A stretch of 64,000 bases of DNA, taken from positions 15,406,908 through 15,470,907 of the forward strand of contig JARWKL010000002.1 of assembly GCA_029961685.1 (NCBI GenBank). The letters run 5' to 3'. The notes beneath the pieces are model-generated. The model was not told the origin of the DNA and did not search any database. It saw only the letters and a program-made list of their open reading frames with translations. The DNA comes from Aristolochia californica. Taxonomy: Eukaryota > Streptophyta > Magnoliopsida > Piperales > Aristolochiaceae. Below, piece by piece: positions 13,288 to 27,100 of this stretch. Within the stretch, counting starts at the first letter, position 1. Every line of letters starts with the position of its first letter. The position numbers and the translations under genes are program-made.

Positions 13288-14640
13288 GGATATACATGCT
13301 TGAAACATATTAAAGATGCAAATGACTTATGGATCCAAACCTTGTAAAGAGACCAACAAATGCTCATTACATTCTCAAGTCAACATGCGATGAGATATTT
13401 ACCCGAGTCAAACAAGCCATTATTTTGCCCATGTTCAAAAAGTTGACCTAATGATCATAGATGATTTTAAAGTGATTTATCGGTGAATCATGCGTAACGG
13501 GCTATATTTTTGAAAGAAACTACTAATGGATTTTGAATCAACACTCAGTTAAAAATCCCCCGGCTCTCCCTTTTCCCGACAATTGCAAAACCTAATATAT
13601 AAAAAAAATAAAAAGAGTTGATAATCCTTGAAAATTACAGACACTTTTTTGAACTATCTCTCTCTACATTTGTGCATTGAAATTTTAGATGTATATTTTT
13701 TTTTAAATCAAAAATTGAGTTTGCACTTTCCCTTGATCTCGAAAACAATTTTGACAAGATGGCAAATAGATCACAACAAAATGAAAATTTTAGAGTTTAT
13801 GTATGCGAAAAAATTTGAAAAAATAATAAATGTAAGTATAGAAAATTTATTTACATACCACAGATGAACACAAAAGTTTTGTTATCCAAGTTTGGGAAAT
13901 TCCTCTAGTTCAACCCTAATAGCTTGGAATTTTATAGGAAAGAGATTTCTACACATGTTTTACTTATGGATATGCATGCTTGAAACATGTTTAAGATTCA
14001 AATGACCTATGGATCCAAACCTTTTAAAGAAAACAAAAAATGCTCATTACATTCTCAAGTGAACGTACGGCACGATATTTACCCGAGTCAAACATGCCAT
14101 TATTTTACCCTTTTATAAAAAGCTGACCTAAAAATCATAGATGATTGTAAAGTGATTTATAGGTCAATCATGCGTGGGCTATATTTTAGAAAGAAATGAC
14201 TGATGGATTGAGAGTCAACACTCAGTTAAAAATCCTCCGCCTTCCCCTTTTCCCGGCGATTGCCAAACCTAATATATAAAAATAAAAAAAGTTTACAATC
14301 CCTAAAAATTACAGACACTTTTTGGAATTATGTCTCTTCATATTTGAGCAATTCCATTTTTGTTGTCGGGTTTTTTCTTAGATCAAAACTTGAGTTTTTT
14401 TTTCCCTTCATCTCGTAAACAATTTTGACAAGATGGCAAATAGATCACAACAAAATGAAAATTTTAGAGTTTATTTATGGAAAAATTTTAAAACAATAAC
14501 AAATGTAACTAATGAAAATTAATTCACACACCACGAATGAACACAAATGTTTGGTTATCCTAGTTTGGGAAATTCCTCTAATTCAACCCTAATAGCTTGG
14601 AATTTTATAAGAAAGAGATTTCTACACATGTTGTAAATAC
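13288..14640 (+). repeat. Contracted higher-order copy: A monomer plus B/D hybrid monomer
   Basis: An A monomer (13288) is followed by one monomer (13968) whose first half is B-like (GGCACGATATTT, AAACATGCC). Its second half is D-like (ATATTTTAGAAAG, GACTGATGGATTGAGAG, ATTATGTCTCTTC). The switch lies near 14150-14190. The result is what an unequal exchange between a B and a D monomer would leave after losing two monomers' worth of DNA. Confidence 0.8.
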
Positions 14641-17600
14641 GGATATGCATGCTTGAAACATGTTAAAGATGCAAATGACCTAAGGATCCAAACCTTTTAA
14701 AGAGACCAACAAATGCTCATTAAATTCTCAAGTCAACATGCGATGGGATATTTACCCGAGTCAAACAAGCCATTATTTTGCCCATTTACAAAAAGTTGTC
14801 CAAATGATCATAGATGTTTGTAAAATGATTTATCGATGAATCATGCGTAACGGCCTATATTTTGGTAAGAAATGACTTATGGATTGAGAGTCAACACTTA
14901 GTTAAAAATCCCTCGGCTCTCCCTTTTCCCGACGATTTCAAAACTCAATATATAAAAACTAAAAAGAGTTGACATTCCCTAAAAATTACAGACACTTTTT
15001 TGAATTATCTCTATCTACATTTGTGCATTTCATTTTTAGATGTATACTTTTTTCTTAAATCAAAACTTGAGTTTTCAGTTTCCCTTCATCTCGTAAACAA
15101 TTTTGACAAGATGGCAAATATACCACAACAAAATAAAAATTTTAGAGTTTATGTATGGAAAAAAAATTAAAACAATAACAAATGTAAGTAAAGAAATTTT
15201 ATTCACACACCACAAATGAACACAAAAGTTTTGTTATCCAAGCTTGGGAAATTCCACTAGTTCAACCCTAATAGCTTGGCATTTTATATGAAAGAGATTT
15301 TCTACACATGTTTTACATATGGATATGCATGCTTGAAACATGTTAAAGATGCAAATGACCTATGGATCCAAACCGTTTAAAGAGAATAACAAATGCTCAT
15401 TAAATTCTCAAGTGAACGTGCGGTGGGATATTTACATGAGACAAACAAGCCATTATTTTTGCCTATTTACAAAAAGCTGACCTAACAATCATAGATGCTT
15501 GTAAAGTGATTTATCGATGAATCATGCGTAACGGGAAATATTTTTGAAAGAAATGACTTATGGATTGGGAGTCAACACTCGGTTAAAAATCCCCCGGCTC
15601 TCCCTTTTCCCGACGATTTCAAAACTTAATATATAAAAACTAAAAAGAGTCGACAATCCCTAAAAATTATAGACACTTTTTTGAATTATCTCTCTCTACA
15701 TTTGTGCATTTCCATTTTAGATATATACTTTTTTCTGAAATCAAAACTTGAGTTTTCACTTTCCCTTCATCTCGTAAACAATTTTGACAAGATGGCAAAT
15801 ATATTACAACAAAATGAAAATTTTAGAGCTTATTTATGGGAAAAAATTTAAAACAATAACAAGCGTAAGTAAAGAAAATTTATTCACACACCACAAATGA
15901 ACACAAAAGTTTTGTTATCCAAGTTTGGGAAATTCCACTAGTTCAACCGTTATAGCTTGGAATTTTATAAGAAAGTGATTTCTACACATGTTTTACATAA
16001 GGATATGCATGCTTGAAACATGTTAAAGATGCAAATGACCTATGGATGCAAACCGTTTAAGGAGAATAACAAATACTAATTAAATTCTCAAGTGAACTTG
16101 CAGTGGGATATTTACCAGAGTCAAACAAGCCATTATTTTGCCTATTTACAAAAGCTGACCTAACAATCATAGATGCTTGTAAAGTGATTTATCAGCGAAT
16201 CATACGTAACGGGAAATATTTTTGAAAGAAATGACTTTTGGATTGGGAGTCAACACTCAGTTAAAAATCCCATGGCTCTCCCATTTCTTGACGATTTCAA
16301 AATTTATTATATACAAACTAAAAAGAGTTGACAATCCTTAAAAATTACAGACACTTTTTTGAATTATCTCTCTCTACATTTGTGCATTTCCATTTTAGAT
16401 GTATACTTTTTTCTTAAATCAAAACTTGAGTTTTCACTTTCTCTTCATCTCGTAAAAATTTTTGACAAGATGGCTAATATATGACAATAAAATGAAAATT
16501 TTAGAGTTTATGTAATGAGAAAAATTTAAAACAAAAACAAATGTAAGTAAAGAAAATTTATTCACACACCACAAATGAACACAAAAGTTTTTTTATCCAA
16601 GTTTGTGAAATTCCACTAGTTCAACCCTAATAGCTTGGAATTTTATAAGAAAGAGATTTCTACTCATGTTTTACATGGATATGCATGCTTGAAACATATT
16701 TAAGATGCAAATGACCTATGGATCCAAACCTTTTAAAGAGAACAACAAAGGCTCATTAAATTCTCAAGAGAACATGCGGCAGGATATTTACCCGAGTCAA
16801 ACATGTCATTATTTTACCCATTTATAAAAAGTTGACTTATCAATCATAGATGATTGTAAAGTTATTTATCGGTCAATCATAGATGATTGTAACAGGCTAT
16901 TTTTTTTGTAAGAAATGACTTATGGATTGGGAGTCAATACTGAGTTAAAAAACCTTCGCCTCCCCCTTTTCCCAACGACTGCAAAACCTAATATATGAGA
17001 ACTAAAAAGAGTTTAAAATCCGTTAAAATTACAAACACTCTTTGGAACTATCTCTGTCTACATTAGTGGATTTCCGTTTTAGATGTATGCTTTTTTCTTA
17101 AATAAAAACTTGAGCTTTCACTTTCCCTTCATCCCATAAACAATTTTGACAAGATGGCAAATAGATCACAACAAAATGAAAATTTTGGAGATTAAGTATG
17201 GAAAAAATTTAAAACAATAACAAATGTAAGTAAAGAAAATTTATTCACACACCACGAATTAACACAAAAGTTTTGTTATCCATGTTTTGGAAATTCCACT
17301 AGTTGAATCGTAGTAGCTTGGAATTTTATAAGAAAGAGATTTCTAAACATGTTTTAAAAATGGAAATGCATGCTTGAAACATATTAAAGTTGCTAATGAC
17401 CTATGGATCTAAACCTTTTAAAGAGAATAACAAATGCTCATTAAATTCTCAAGTGAATGTGCGATGGGATATTTACCAGAGTCAAACTAGCCATTATTTT
17501 GCCTATTTACAAAAAGCTAACCTAACATTCATAGATGCTTGTAAAGTGATTTATCGGTGAATCATGCGTAACGGGAAATTTTTTTGAAAGAAATGACTTA

Positions 17601-18730
17601 TGGATTGGGAGTCAACTTTCAGTTAAAAATTCCTCGCGTCCCCCTTTTCTCGATGAACGCAAAACTAATATATAGAAATTAAAAAGAGATTAATTAGAAA
17701 GAGATTACAATCCCTAAAAATTACAGACACTTTTAGGAATTATCTCTCTCTATATTTTTGTGCTAATCCATTTTAGATGTATGCTTTTTTTTTTAATTAA
17801 AACTTGATTTTTCACTTTCCCTTCATCTCGTAAACAATTTTGACAAGACGACAAATAGATCACTACAAAATGAAATTTTATAATTTATGTATGGAAAAAA
17901 TTTAAAAGAATAACAAATGTAAGTAAAGAAAATTTATTCACACACCACGAATGAACACAAAAGTTTTGTTATCCAAGTTTTGGAAATTCCACAAGTTCAA
18001 CCCTAATAGCTTGGAATTTTATTTTAAAGAGATTTCTACACACGTTTTAAATATGGATATGCATGCTTGAAACATGTTAAAGATGCAAATGACCTATGGA
18101 TTCAAAACTTTTAAAGAGAGCAACAAATACTCATTAAATTCTCAAGTGAACGTGCGATGGAATATTTACTCGACTTAAACAAGCCATTATTTTGCCCATT
18201 TACAAAAAACTGACCCAAGAATCATAGATGATTGTAAAGTGATTTATTAGTCAATCATGCGTAATGGGCTATATTTTAGAAAGAAATGACTGATGGATTG
18301 AGAGTCAACTCTTAGTTAAAAATGCCCCGCCTTCCCTTTTTCCTGGCGATTGCAAAACCTAATATATAAAAATAAAAAGAGTTTACAATCCCTAAAAATT
18401 AATAACAATTTATGGAATTATGTCTTTCCATATTTGTGCTTTTCCATTTTAGTTGTCTGAATTTTTCTTAAATGAAAACTTGAGCTTTTTCTTTCCCTTC
18501 ATCTCGTAAACTATTTTGACAAGATGGCAAATAGATCACAAAAAAATGAAAATTTTAGAGTTTATGTATGGAAAATTTTAAAAACAATAACAAATGTAAG
18601 TAAAGAAAATTTATTCACACACCACAAATGAACACAAAAGTTTTGTTATCCAAGTTTGGGAAATTCCACTAGTTAAACTGTAATAGCTTGGAATTTTATT
18701 AGAAAGAGATTTCTACACAAGTCTTAAATA
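14641..18730 (+). repeat. Rearranged six-monomer run A-C/A-C/A-B-C-D
   Basis: Monomers start at about 14641 (A), 15320, 16000, 16676 (B), 17362 (C) and 18054 (D). Those at 15320 and 16000 begin as C (GATGCTTGTAAAG, GGGAAATATTTTTG) and end as A (GGCTCTCCC, GACGATTTCAAAA, GTCGACAATCC or GTTGACAATCC), so they are tandemly duplicated C/A hybrids. The B monomer at 16676 carries a second copy of the CAATCATAGATGATTG dyad at 16874-16889, shared only with the B monomer at 22108. Confidence 0.75.
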
Positions 18731-21432
18731 TGGATATGCAAACTTGAAACATGTTAAAGATGCAAATGACCTATGGATCCAAACCTTTTATAGAGACCAA
18801 CAAATGCTCATTAAATTCTCAAGACAACATGCGATGGGATATTTACCGAGTCAAACAAGCCATTATTTTGCCCATTTATAAAAAGTTGACCTAAAGATCA
18901 TAGATGATTGTAAAGTAATTTATCGGTGAATCATGCATAACGGCCTATATTTTGGTAAGAAACGACTTATGGATTGGGAGTCAACACTCAGTTAAAAATC
19001 TTCCCGCTCTCCCTTTTCCCGAGGATTTCAAAACTTAATATATAAAAACAAAAAAAAGTTGACAATCACTAAAAATTATAGACAGTTTTTTGAATTACCT
19101 CTCTCTACATTTGTTCATTTCCTTTTTAGATGTATACTTTTTTCTTAAATCAAAACTTCAGGTTTCAGTTTCCCTTCATCTCGTAAACAATTTTGACAAG
19201 ATGGCAAATATATCACAACAAAATGAAAGTTTCAGAGTTTATGTATGGAAAAAATTTTAAAACAATAAGAAATGTTAGTAAAGAAAATTTATTCACACAC
19301 CACAAATGAACACAAAAGTTTTGTTATCCAAGTTTGGAAAATTCCACTAGTTCAACCCTAATAGCTTGGAATTTTATAAGAAAGAGATTTCTACACATGT
19401 TTTACATATGGATTTGCATGCTTGAAACATGTTAAAGATGCAAATGAGCTATGGATCCAAACCTTTTAAAGAGAACAACAAATGCTCATTAAATTCTCAA
19501 GTGAACATGTGGCAGGAAATTTGCCCCTGTCAAACAAGCCATTATTTTGCCCATTTATAAAAAGCTGACCTAACAATCATAGATGATTGTAAAGTGATTT
19601 ATAGGTCGATCATGCTTAACGGGCTATCTTTTTGTAAGATATGACTTATGGATTTGGAGTCAACATTGAGTTAAAAATCCTCCGCCTCCCCCTTTTCCCA
19701 ACGACTGCAAAACTAATATATAAAAAAAAAAGTTTACAATCCTTTAAAATTACAAACACTTTTTCGAATTATCTCTCTCTACATTAGTGCATTTCCATTT
19801 TAGATGTATGTTTTTTTCTTAAATAAAAACTTGAGTCTTCGCATTCTCTTCAGCCCGTAAACAGTTTTGACAATATGGCTAATAGATCACAACAAAATGA
19901 AAATATTAGAGTTTAAGTTGGGAAAAAATTAAAACAATGAAAAATGTAAGTAAAGAAAATTTATTCACACACCAAGAATGAACAGAAAAGTTTTTTTATC
20001 CAAGTTTTGGAAATTCCACTAGTTCAACTATAATAGCTTGGAATTTTATAAGAAAGAGATTTCTACACATGTTTTAAAAATGGATATGCATGCTTGAAGC
20101 ATGTTAAAGATGCAAATGACCAATGGATCCAAACCTTTTAAAGAGAATATCAAATGTTCATTAAATTCTCAAGTGAACGTGCGGTGGGATATTTACCAGA
20201 GTCAAACAAGCCATTATTTTGCCTATTTACAAAAAGCTGACCTAACAATCAAAGATGCTTGTAAAGTGATTTATCGGTGAATCATGTGTAACAGGAAATA
20301 TTTTTGAAAGAAATGACTTATGGTTTGGGACTCAATACTCAGTTAAAATCCCCCGCTCCCCCTTTTCTTGACGATTACAAAACCTAATATATAAAAAGTA
20401 AAAGAGATTACAATCCCTAAAAATTACAGACGCTTTTTGGAATTATCTCTCTCTACATTTGTGCAAATCCATTTTAGATGTATGTTTTTTTTTAAATCAA
20501 AACTCGAGTTTTCACTTTTCCTTCATCTCATAAACATCTTTGACAAGATGGCAAATAGATCACTACAAAATGAAATTTTAGAGTTTATGTATGGAAAAAA
20601 ATTAAAAGAATAACAAATGTAAGTAAAGAAAATTTATACACACACAACGAATGAACACAAAAGTTTTGTTATCCAAGTTTTGGAAATTCCACAAGTTCAA
20701 TCCTTATAGCTTGGAATTTTATTTGAAAGAGATTTTTACACACGTTTTAAATATGGATATGCATGCTTGAAACATGTTAAAGATGCAAATGACCTATGGA
20801 TCCAAATCTTTTAAAGAGATAAAAAAATGCTCATTAAATTCTCAAGTGAACGTGCGATGGGATATTTGCTCAAGTAAAACAAGCCATTATTTTGCCCATT
20901 TAAAAAAAGCTGACCTAACAATCATAGATGATTGTAAAGTGATTTATCGGTTTATCATGTGTAATGGGCTATATTTTTGAAAGAAATGACTGATGGATTG
21001 AGAGTCAACACTCAGTTAAGAATCTCTCGCCTCCCCCTTTTCCCAACGATTGCAAAACCAAATATATAAAAAATAGAAAGAGTTTATATTCCCAAAAAAT
21101 TACAGACACTTTTTGGAATTATGTCTCTCTATATTTTTAAATTTCCATTTTAGTTGTATGATTTTTCTTAAATCAGAACTTGAGTTTTCACTTTCCCTTC
21201 ATCTCGTAAACAATTTTGACAAGATGGCAAATAGATCACAACAAAATGAAAATTTTAGAGGTTATGTATGGAAAAAAATTTAAAACAATAACAAATGTAA
21301 GTAAATAAACTTTATTCACACACCACAAATGAACACAAAAGTTTTGTTATCCAAGTTTGGAAAATTCCACTAGTTCAACCCTAATTGCTTGCAATTTTAT
21401 AAGAAAGAGATTTCTACACGTGTTTTAAATAT
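18731..21432 (+). repeat. A-B-C-D higher-order repeat copy
   Basis: Monomers start at about 18731 (A), 19408 (B), 20082 (C) and 20754 (D), 2702 bp in total. The B monomer is of the GGTCGATCATGCTTAACGGG form, like those at 11256 and 24817. Confidence 0.87.
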
Positions 21433-24143
21433 GGATATGCATGCTTGAAACATGTTAAAGAAGCAAATGACCAATGGATCCAAACCTTTAAAGAGACCAA
21501 CAAATACTCATTACATTCTCAAGTCAACAATCGACGAGATATTGACCCGAGTCAAACAAGCCATTATTTTACCCATATACAAAAAGTTGACCTAACGATC
21601 ATAGATTATTGTAAAGTGATTTATCGGTGAAACATGCGTTATGGGCTATATTTTTGTAAGAAAATACTTATGGATTGGGAATCAACACTCAGTTAAAAAT
21701 CCCTCGGCTCTCCCTTTTCCCGACAATTGCAAACCTAATATATAAAAACGAAAAAAGAGTTGAATTCCCTAATAATTACGGACACTTTTTTGAATTATCT
21801 CTCTCTACATTTGTGCTTTTCCATTTTAGATATATACTTTTTTCATAAATCAAAATTTGAGTTGTCACTTTCCCTTCATCTCGTATACAATTTTCACGAG
21901 ATGGAAAATAGATCACAACAAAATGAAAATTTTGGAGTTCATGTATTGAAAAAAACTTAAAAAATAACAAATGTAAGTAAATAAAATTTATTTACACACC
22001 ACAAATGAACACAAAAGTTTTGTTATCCAAGTTTGGGAAATTCAACTACTTCAACCCCAATAGCTTGGAATTTTATAAGAAAGAGATTTCTACACATGTT
22101 TTATATATGGAAATGCATGCTCGAAACATGTTTAAGATGCAAATGACCTATGTATCCAAACCTTTTAAAGAGAACAACAAATGCTCATTAAATTCTAAAG
22201 TGAACATGCGGCAGGATATTTACCTGAGTCAAGCATGCCATTATTTTACCCATTTATAAAAAGCTCACCTAACAATCATAGATGATTGTAAAGTTATTTA
22301 TCGGTCAATCATAGATGATTCTAACAGGCTATTTTTTTGTAACAAATGACTTATGGATTGGGAGTCAACATTGAGTTAAAAAACCCCCGCCTCCCCCTTT
22401 TCCCTATGACTACAAAACCTAATATATGAAAAGTAAAAAGAGTTTACAATCCCTTAAAATTACTAACACTTTTTGGAACTATCTCTCTCTACATTAGTGC
22501 ATTTCCATTTTAGATGTATGCAGTTTTCTTAAATAAAAACCTGATTTTTCACTTTCCCTTCATCCCGTAAACTATTTGGACAAGATCGTAAATAGATCAC
22601 AGTAAAATGAAAATTTTAGAGTTAAAGTATGGAAAAAAATTAAAACAATAACAAATGTAAGTAAAGAAAACTTATTCACACACCACGAATGAACACAAAA
22701 GTATTGTTATCCAAGTTTGGGAAATTCCACTAGTTCAATCGTAATAGCTTGGAATTTTATAAGAAAGAGATTTCTACACATGTTTTAAAAATGGATATGC
22801 ATGCTTGAAACATGTTAAAGATGCAAATGACTTATGGATCCACACCTTTTAAAGAGAATTACAAATGATCATTAAATTCTCAAGTGAACGTGCTGTGGGA
22901 TATTTACCTGAGTCAAACAAGCCATTATTTTGCCTATTTACAAAAAGCTGACCTAACAATCATAGATGCTTGTAAAGTGATTTATAAGTGAATAATGCGT
23001 CACGGGTAATATTTTTGAAAGAAATGACTTATAGATTGGGAGTCAACACTCAATTAAAAATCCCTCACCTCCCCCTTTTCTCGATGAATGCAAAACTAAT
23101 ATATAAAAATTAAATAGAGATTACAATCCCTAAAAATTACAGACACTTTTTGGAATTATCTCTCTCTACATTTATGCAAATCCATTTTAGATGTGTGCTT
23201 TTTTTTAAAATCAAAACTTGAGTTTTCACTTTCCCTTCATCTCGTAAATAATTTTGACAAGATGACAAATAGATCACTTCAAAATGAAATTTTAGAATTT
23301 ATGTATGGAAAAAATTTAAAAGAATAACAAATTTAAGTAAAGAAAATTTATTCGCACACCACGAAAGAACACAAAAGTTTTGTTATCCAAGTTTTTGAAA
23401 TTCCACAAGTTCAACCCAAATAGTTTGGAATTTTATTTGAAAGAGATTTCTACACACGTTTTAAATATGGATATGCATGCTTGAAACATGTTAAAGATAC
23501 AAATGGCCTATAGATTCATAACTTTTAAAGTGAACAACAAATGCTCATTAAATTCTCATGTGAATGTGCGATGGGATATTTACTCGAGTTAAACAAGGCA
23601 TTATTTTGTGCATTTACAAAAAGTTGACCTAAAAATCATAGATGATTTTAAAGCGATTTATCGGTCAATTATGCGTAATGGGATGTATTTTAGAAAGAAA
23701 TGATTGATGGATTGAGAGTAAACACTCAGTTAAAAATCCGCCACCTTCCCCTTTTCCCGGCAATTGTAAACCTAATATATAAAAATAAAAAGGGTTTACA
23801 ATCCCTAAAAATTACATACACTTTTTGGAATTATGTCTCTCCTTATTTGTGCATTTCTATTTTAGTTGTCTGAGTTTTTCTTAAATAAAAACTTGAGTTT
23901 TTTCTTTCCCTTCATCTCGTAAACAATTTTGACAAGATTGCAAATAGATCACAACAAAATGAAAATTTTAGAATTATGTATGGAAAATTTTTAAAACAAT
24001 AACAAATGTAAGTAAAGAAAATTTATTCACACACCATGAATGACACAAATGTTTGGCTATCCAAGTTTGGGAAATTCCACTAATTCAACCCTAATAGCTT
24101 GGAATTTTATAAGAAATAGATTTCTACACATGTTTTAAATATA
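21433..24143 (+). repeat. A-B-C-D higher-order repeat copy
   Basis: Monomers start at about 21433 (A), 22108 (B), 22794 (C) and 23467 (D), 2711 bp in total. The B monomer has the duplicated dyad (22273-22288 and 22306-22321) shared with the B monomer at 16676. Confidence 0.87.
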
Positions 24144-27100
24144 GATATGCATGCTTGAAACATGTTAATGATGCAAATGACCTATGGGTACAAACCTTTT
24201 AAAGAGACCAACAAATGCTCATTAAATTCTCAAGTAAACATGCGATGGGATCCCAAGTCAAACAAGGCATTATTTTGCCCATTTACAAAAAGTTGACCTA
24301 ACGATCATAGATGTTAGTAAAGTGATTTATTGGCGAATTATGCATAATGGCCTATATTTTGGTAAGAAACGACTTATGGATTGGGAGTCAACACTCAGTT
24401 AAAAATCCCCTGGCTCTCCCTTTTCCCGACGATTTTAAAAATTAATATTTAAAAACTAAAAGAGTTGACAATCCCTAAAAATTACAGACACTTTTTTGAA
24501 TTATCTCTCTCTACATTTGTGCATTTCCATTTTAGATGTATACTTTTTTCTTAAATCAAAACTTGAGTTTTCACTTTCCCTTCATCTCGTAAATAATTTT
24601 GACAAGATGGCAAATATATCACAACAAAATGAAAATTTTAGAGTTTATGCATGTAAATTTTTTTAAAAAAAATAGCAAATGTAAGTAAACAAAATTTATT
24701 CACACACCACAAATAAACACAAAAGATTTGTTATCCAAGTTTGGGAAATTTCACTAGTTCAACCCTAATATCTTGAAATTTTATAAGAAAGAGATTTCTA
24801 CACATGTTTTACATATGGATATGCATGCTTGAAACATGTTTAAAATGCAAATGACCTATGGATCCAAACCTTTTAAAGAGAACCAATGCTCATTAAATTC
24901 TCAAGTGAACGTGCGGCAGGATATTTACCTAAGTCAAACATGCCATTATTTTTTCCATTTATAAAAAGCTGACCTAACAATCATAGATGATTGTAAAGTG
25001 ATTTATCGGTCGATCATGCTTAACGGGCTATATTTTTGTAAGATATGACTTATGGATTGTGAGTCAACACTGAGTTAAGAATCCCCCGCCTCCCCCTTTT
25101 CCCGACAATTGCAAAACCTAATATATAAAAACTAAAATGAGTTTACAATCCCTTAAAATTACAGACATTTTTTTGGAATTATCTCTCTCTACATTAGTGT
25201 ATTTCCATTTTAGATGTATGCTTTTTTCTTAAATCAAAACTTGAGTTTTCACTTTCCCATCAACTTGTCAACTATTTTGACAAGATGGCAAATACTTCAC
25301 AACAAAATGAAAATTTTAGAGTTAAAGTATGGAAAAAAATTAAAAAAATAACAAATGTAAGTAAATAAACTATATTCACACAACAAATGAACACAAAAGT
25401 ATTGTTATCCAAGTTTGGGAAATTCCACTACTTCAACCCTAATAGCATGGAATTTTATAAGAAAGAGATTTCTACACATGTTTTAAATATGGATATGCAT
25501 GCTTGAAACAAGGTAAAGATGCAAATGACCTATGGATCCAAACCTTTTATAGAGACAACAAATGCTCATTAAATTTTCAAGTCAAAATGCAATGGGATAT
25601 TTACCCAAGTCAAACAAGCCATTACTTTTCCCTTTTACAAAAACCTGACCTAATGATCATAGATGATTGTAAAGTGATTTTTCGGTTAATCATGCGTAAC
25701 GGGTTATATTTTTGTTAGAAACGACTTATGGATTGGGAATCAGCACTCAGTTAAAAATCCCCAGCTCTCCCTTTTCCCTAAAATTGCAAAACCTAATGTC
25801 TAAAAACTAAAAAGAGTTGACAATCTTTAAAAATTACAGACATTTTTTTGAATTATCTTTCTCTACATTTGTGCATTTCCATTTTAGATGTATACTTTTT
25901 ATTAAATCCAAACTTGACTTTTCGCTTTTCCTTCATCTCGTAAACAATTTTGACAAGATGGCAAATAGATCACAACAAAATGAAAATTTAAGAGTTTATG
26001 TATGGAAAAAAATTTAAAACAACAACAAATGTAAGTAAAGAAAATTTATTCACACACCACAAATGAACACCCAAGTTTTGTTATCCAAGTTTGGGAAATT
26101 CCACTAGTTCAACCCTAATAGCTTGGAATTTTAAAAGAGAGATTTCTACACATGTTTTACATATGGATATGCTGCTTGAAACATGTATAAGATGCAAATG
26201 ACGTATGGATCCAAACCTTTTAAAGACAATAAAAAATGCTCATTAAATTCTCAAGTGAATGTGCGGTGGGATATTTACAAGATTCAAACAAGCCATTATT
26301 TTGCCTATTTACAAAAAGCTGATCTAACAATCAAAGGTGATTTTAAAGTGATTTATCGGTAAATCATGTCCAACGCGCTATATTTCCGTAAGAAATGAAT
26401 TATGGATTCGGAGTCAACACTCAGTTAATAATCCCCGCCTCCCCCTTTTCTCCACGATAGCAAAACCTAATATATAAATACTAATAAGAGTTTAGAATCC
26501 CTAAAAATTACTTACACTTTTGGGAATTATCTCTCTCTAAATTAGTGCATTTCCATTTTAGATGTATGCTTTTTTCTTAAATCAAAACTTGAGTATTCAT
26601 TTTCCCATCATCTTGTAAACAATATTGATAAGATGGCAACTAGTTCTCAACTAAATGAAAATTTTAGAGTTTATGTATGGAAAATATTTAAAACAATAAC
26701 AAATGGATGTAAAGAAAATTTATTAACACACAACAAATGAACACGAAAGTTTTGTTATCCAAGTTTTGGAAATTCCACTAGTTCAACCCTAATAGCTTGG
26801 AATTTTATAAGAAAGAGATTTCTACACATGTTTTAAAAATGGATATGCATGCTTGAAACATGTTAAAGATGCAAATGACCTATGAATCCAACCCTGTTAA
26901 AGAGAATAACAAATGCTCATTAAATACTCAAGTAAACGTGAGGTGGGATATTTACAAGAGTCAAACTAGCCATTATTTTGCCTATTTACAAAAAGCTGAC
27001 CTAACAATGATAGATGATTGTAAAGTAATTTATCGGTCAATCATGCGTAACGGGCTATATTTTATAAAGAAATGACTTATGGATTGGGAGTGAACACTCA

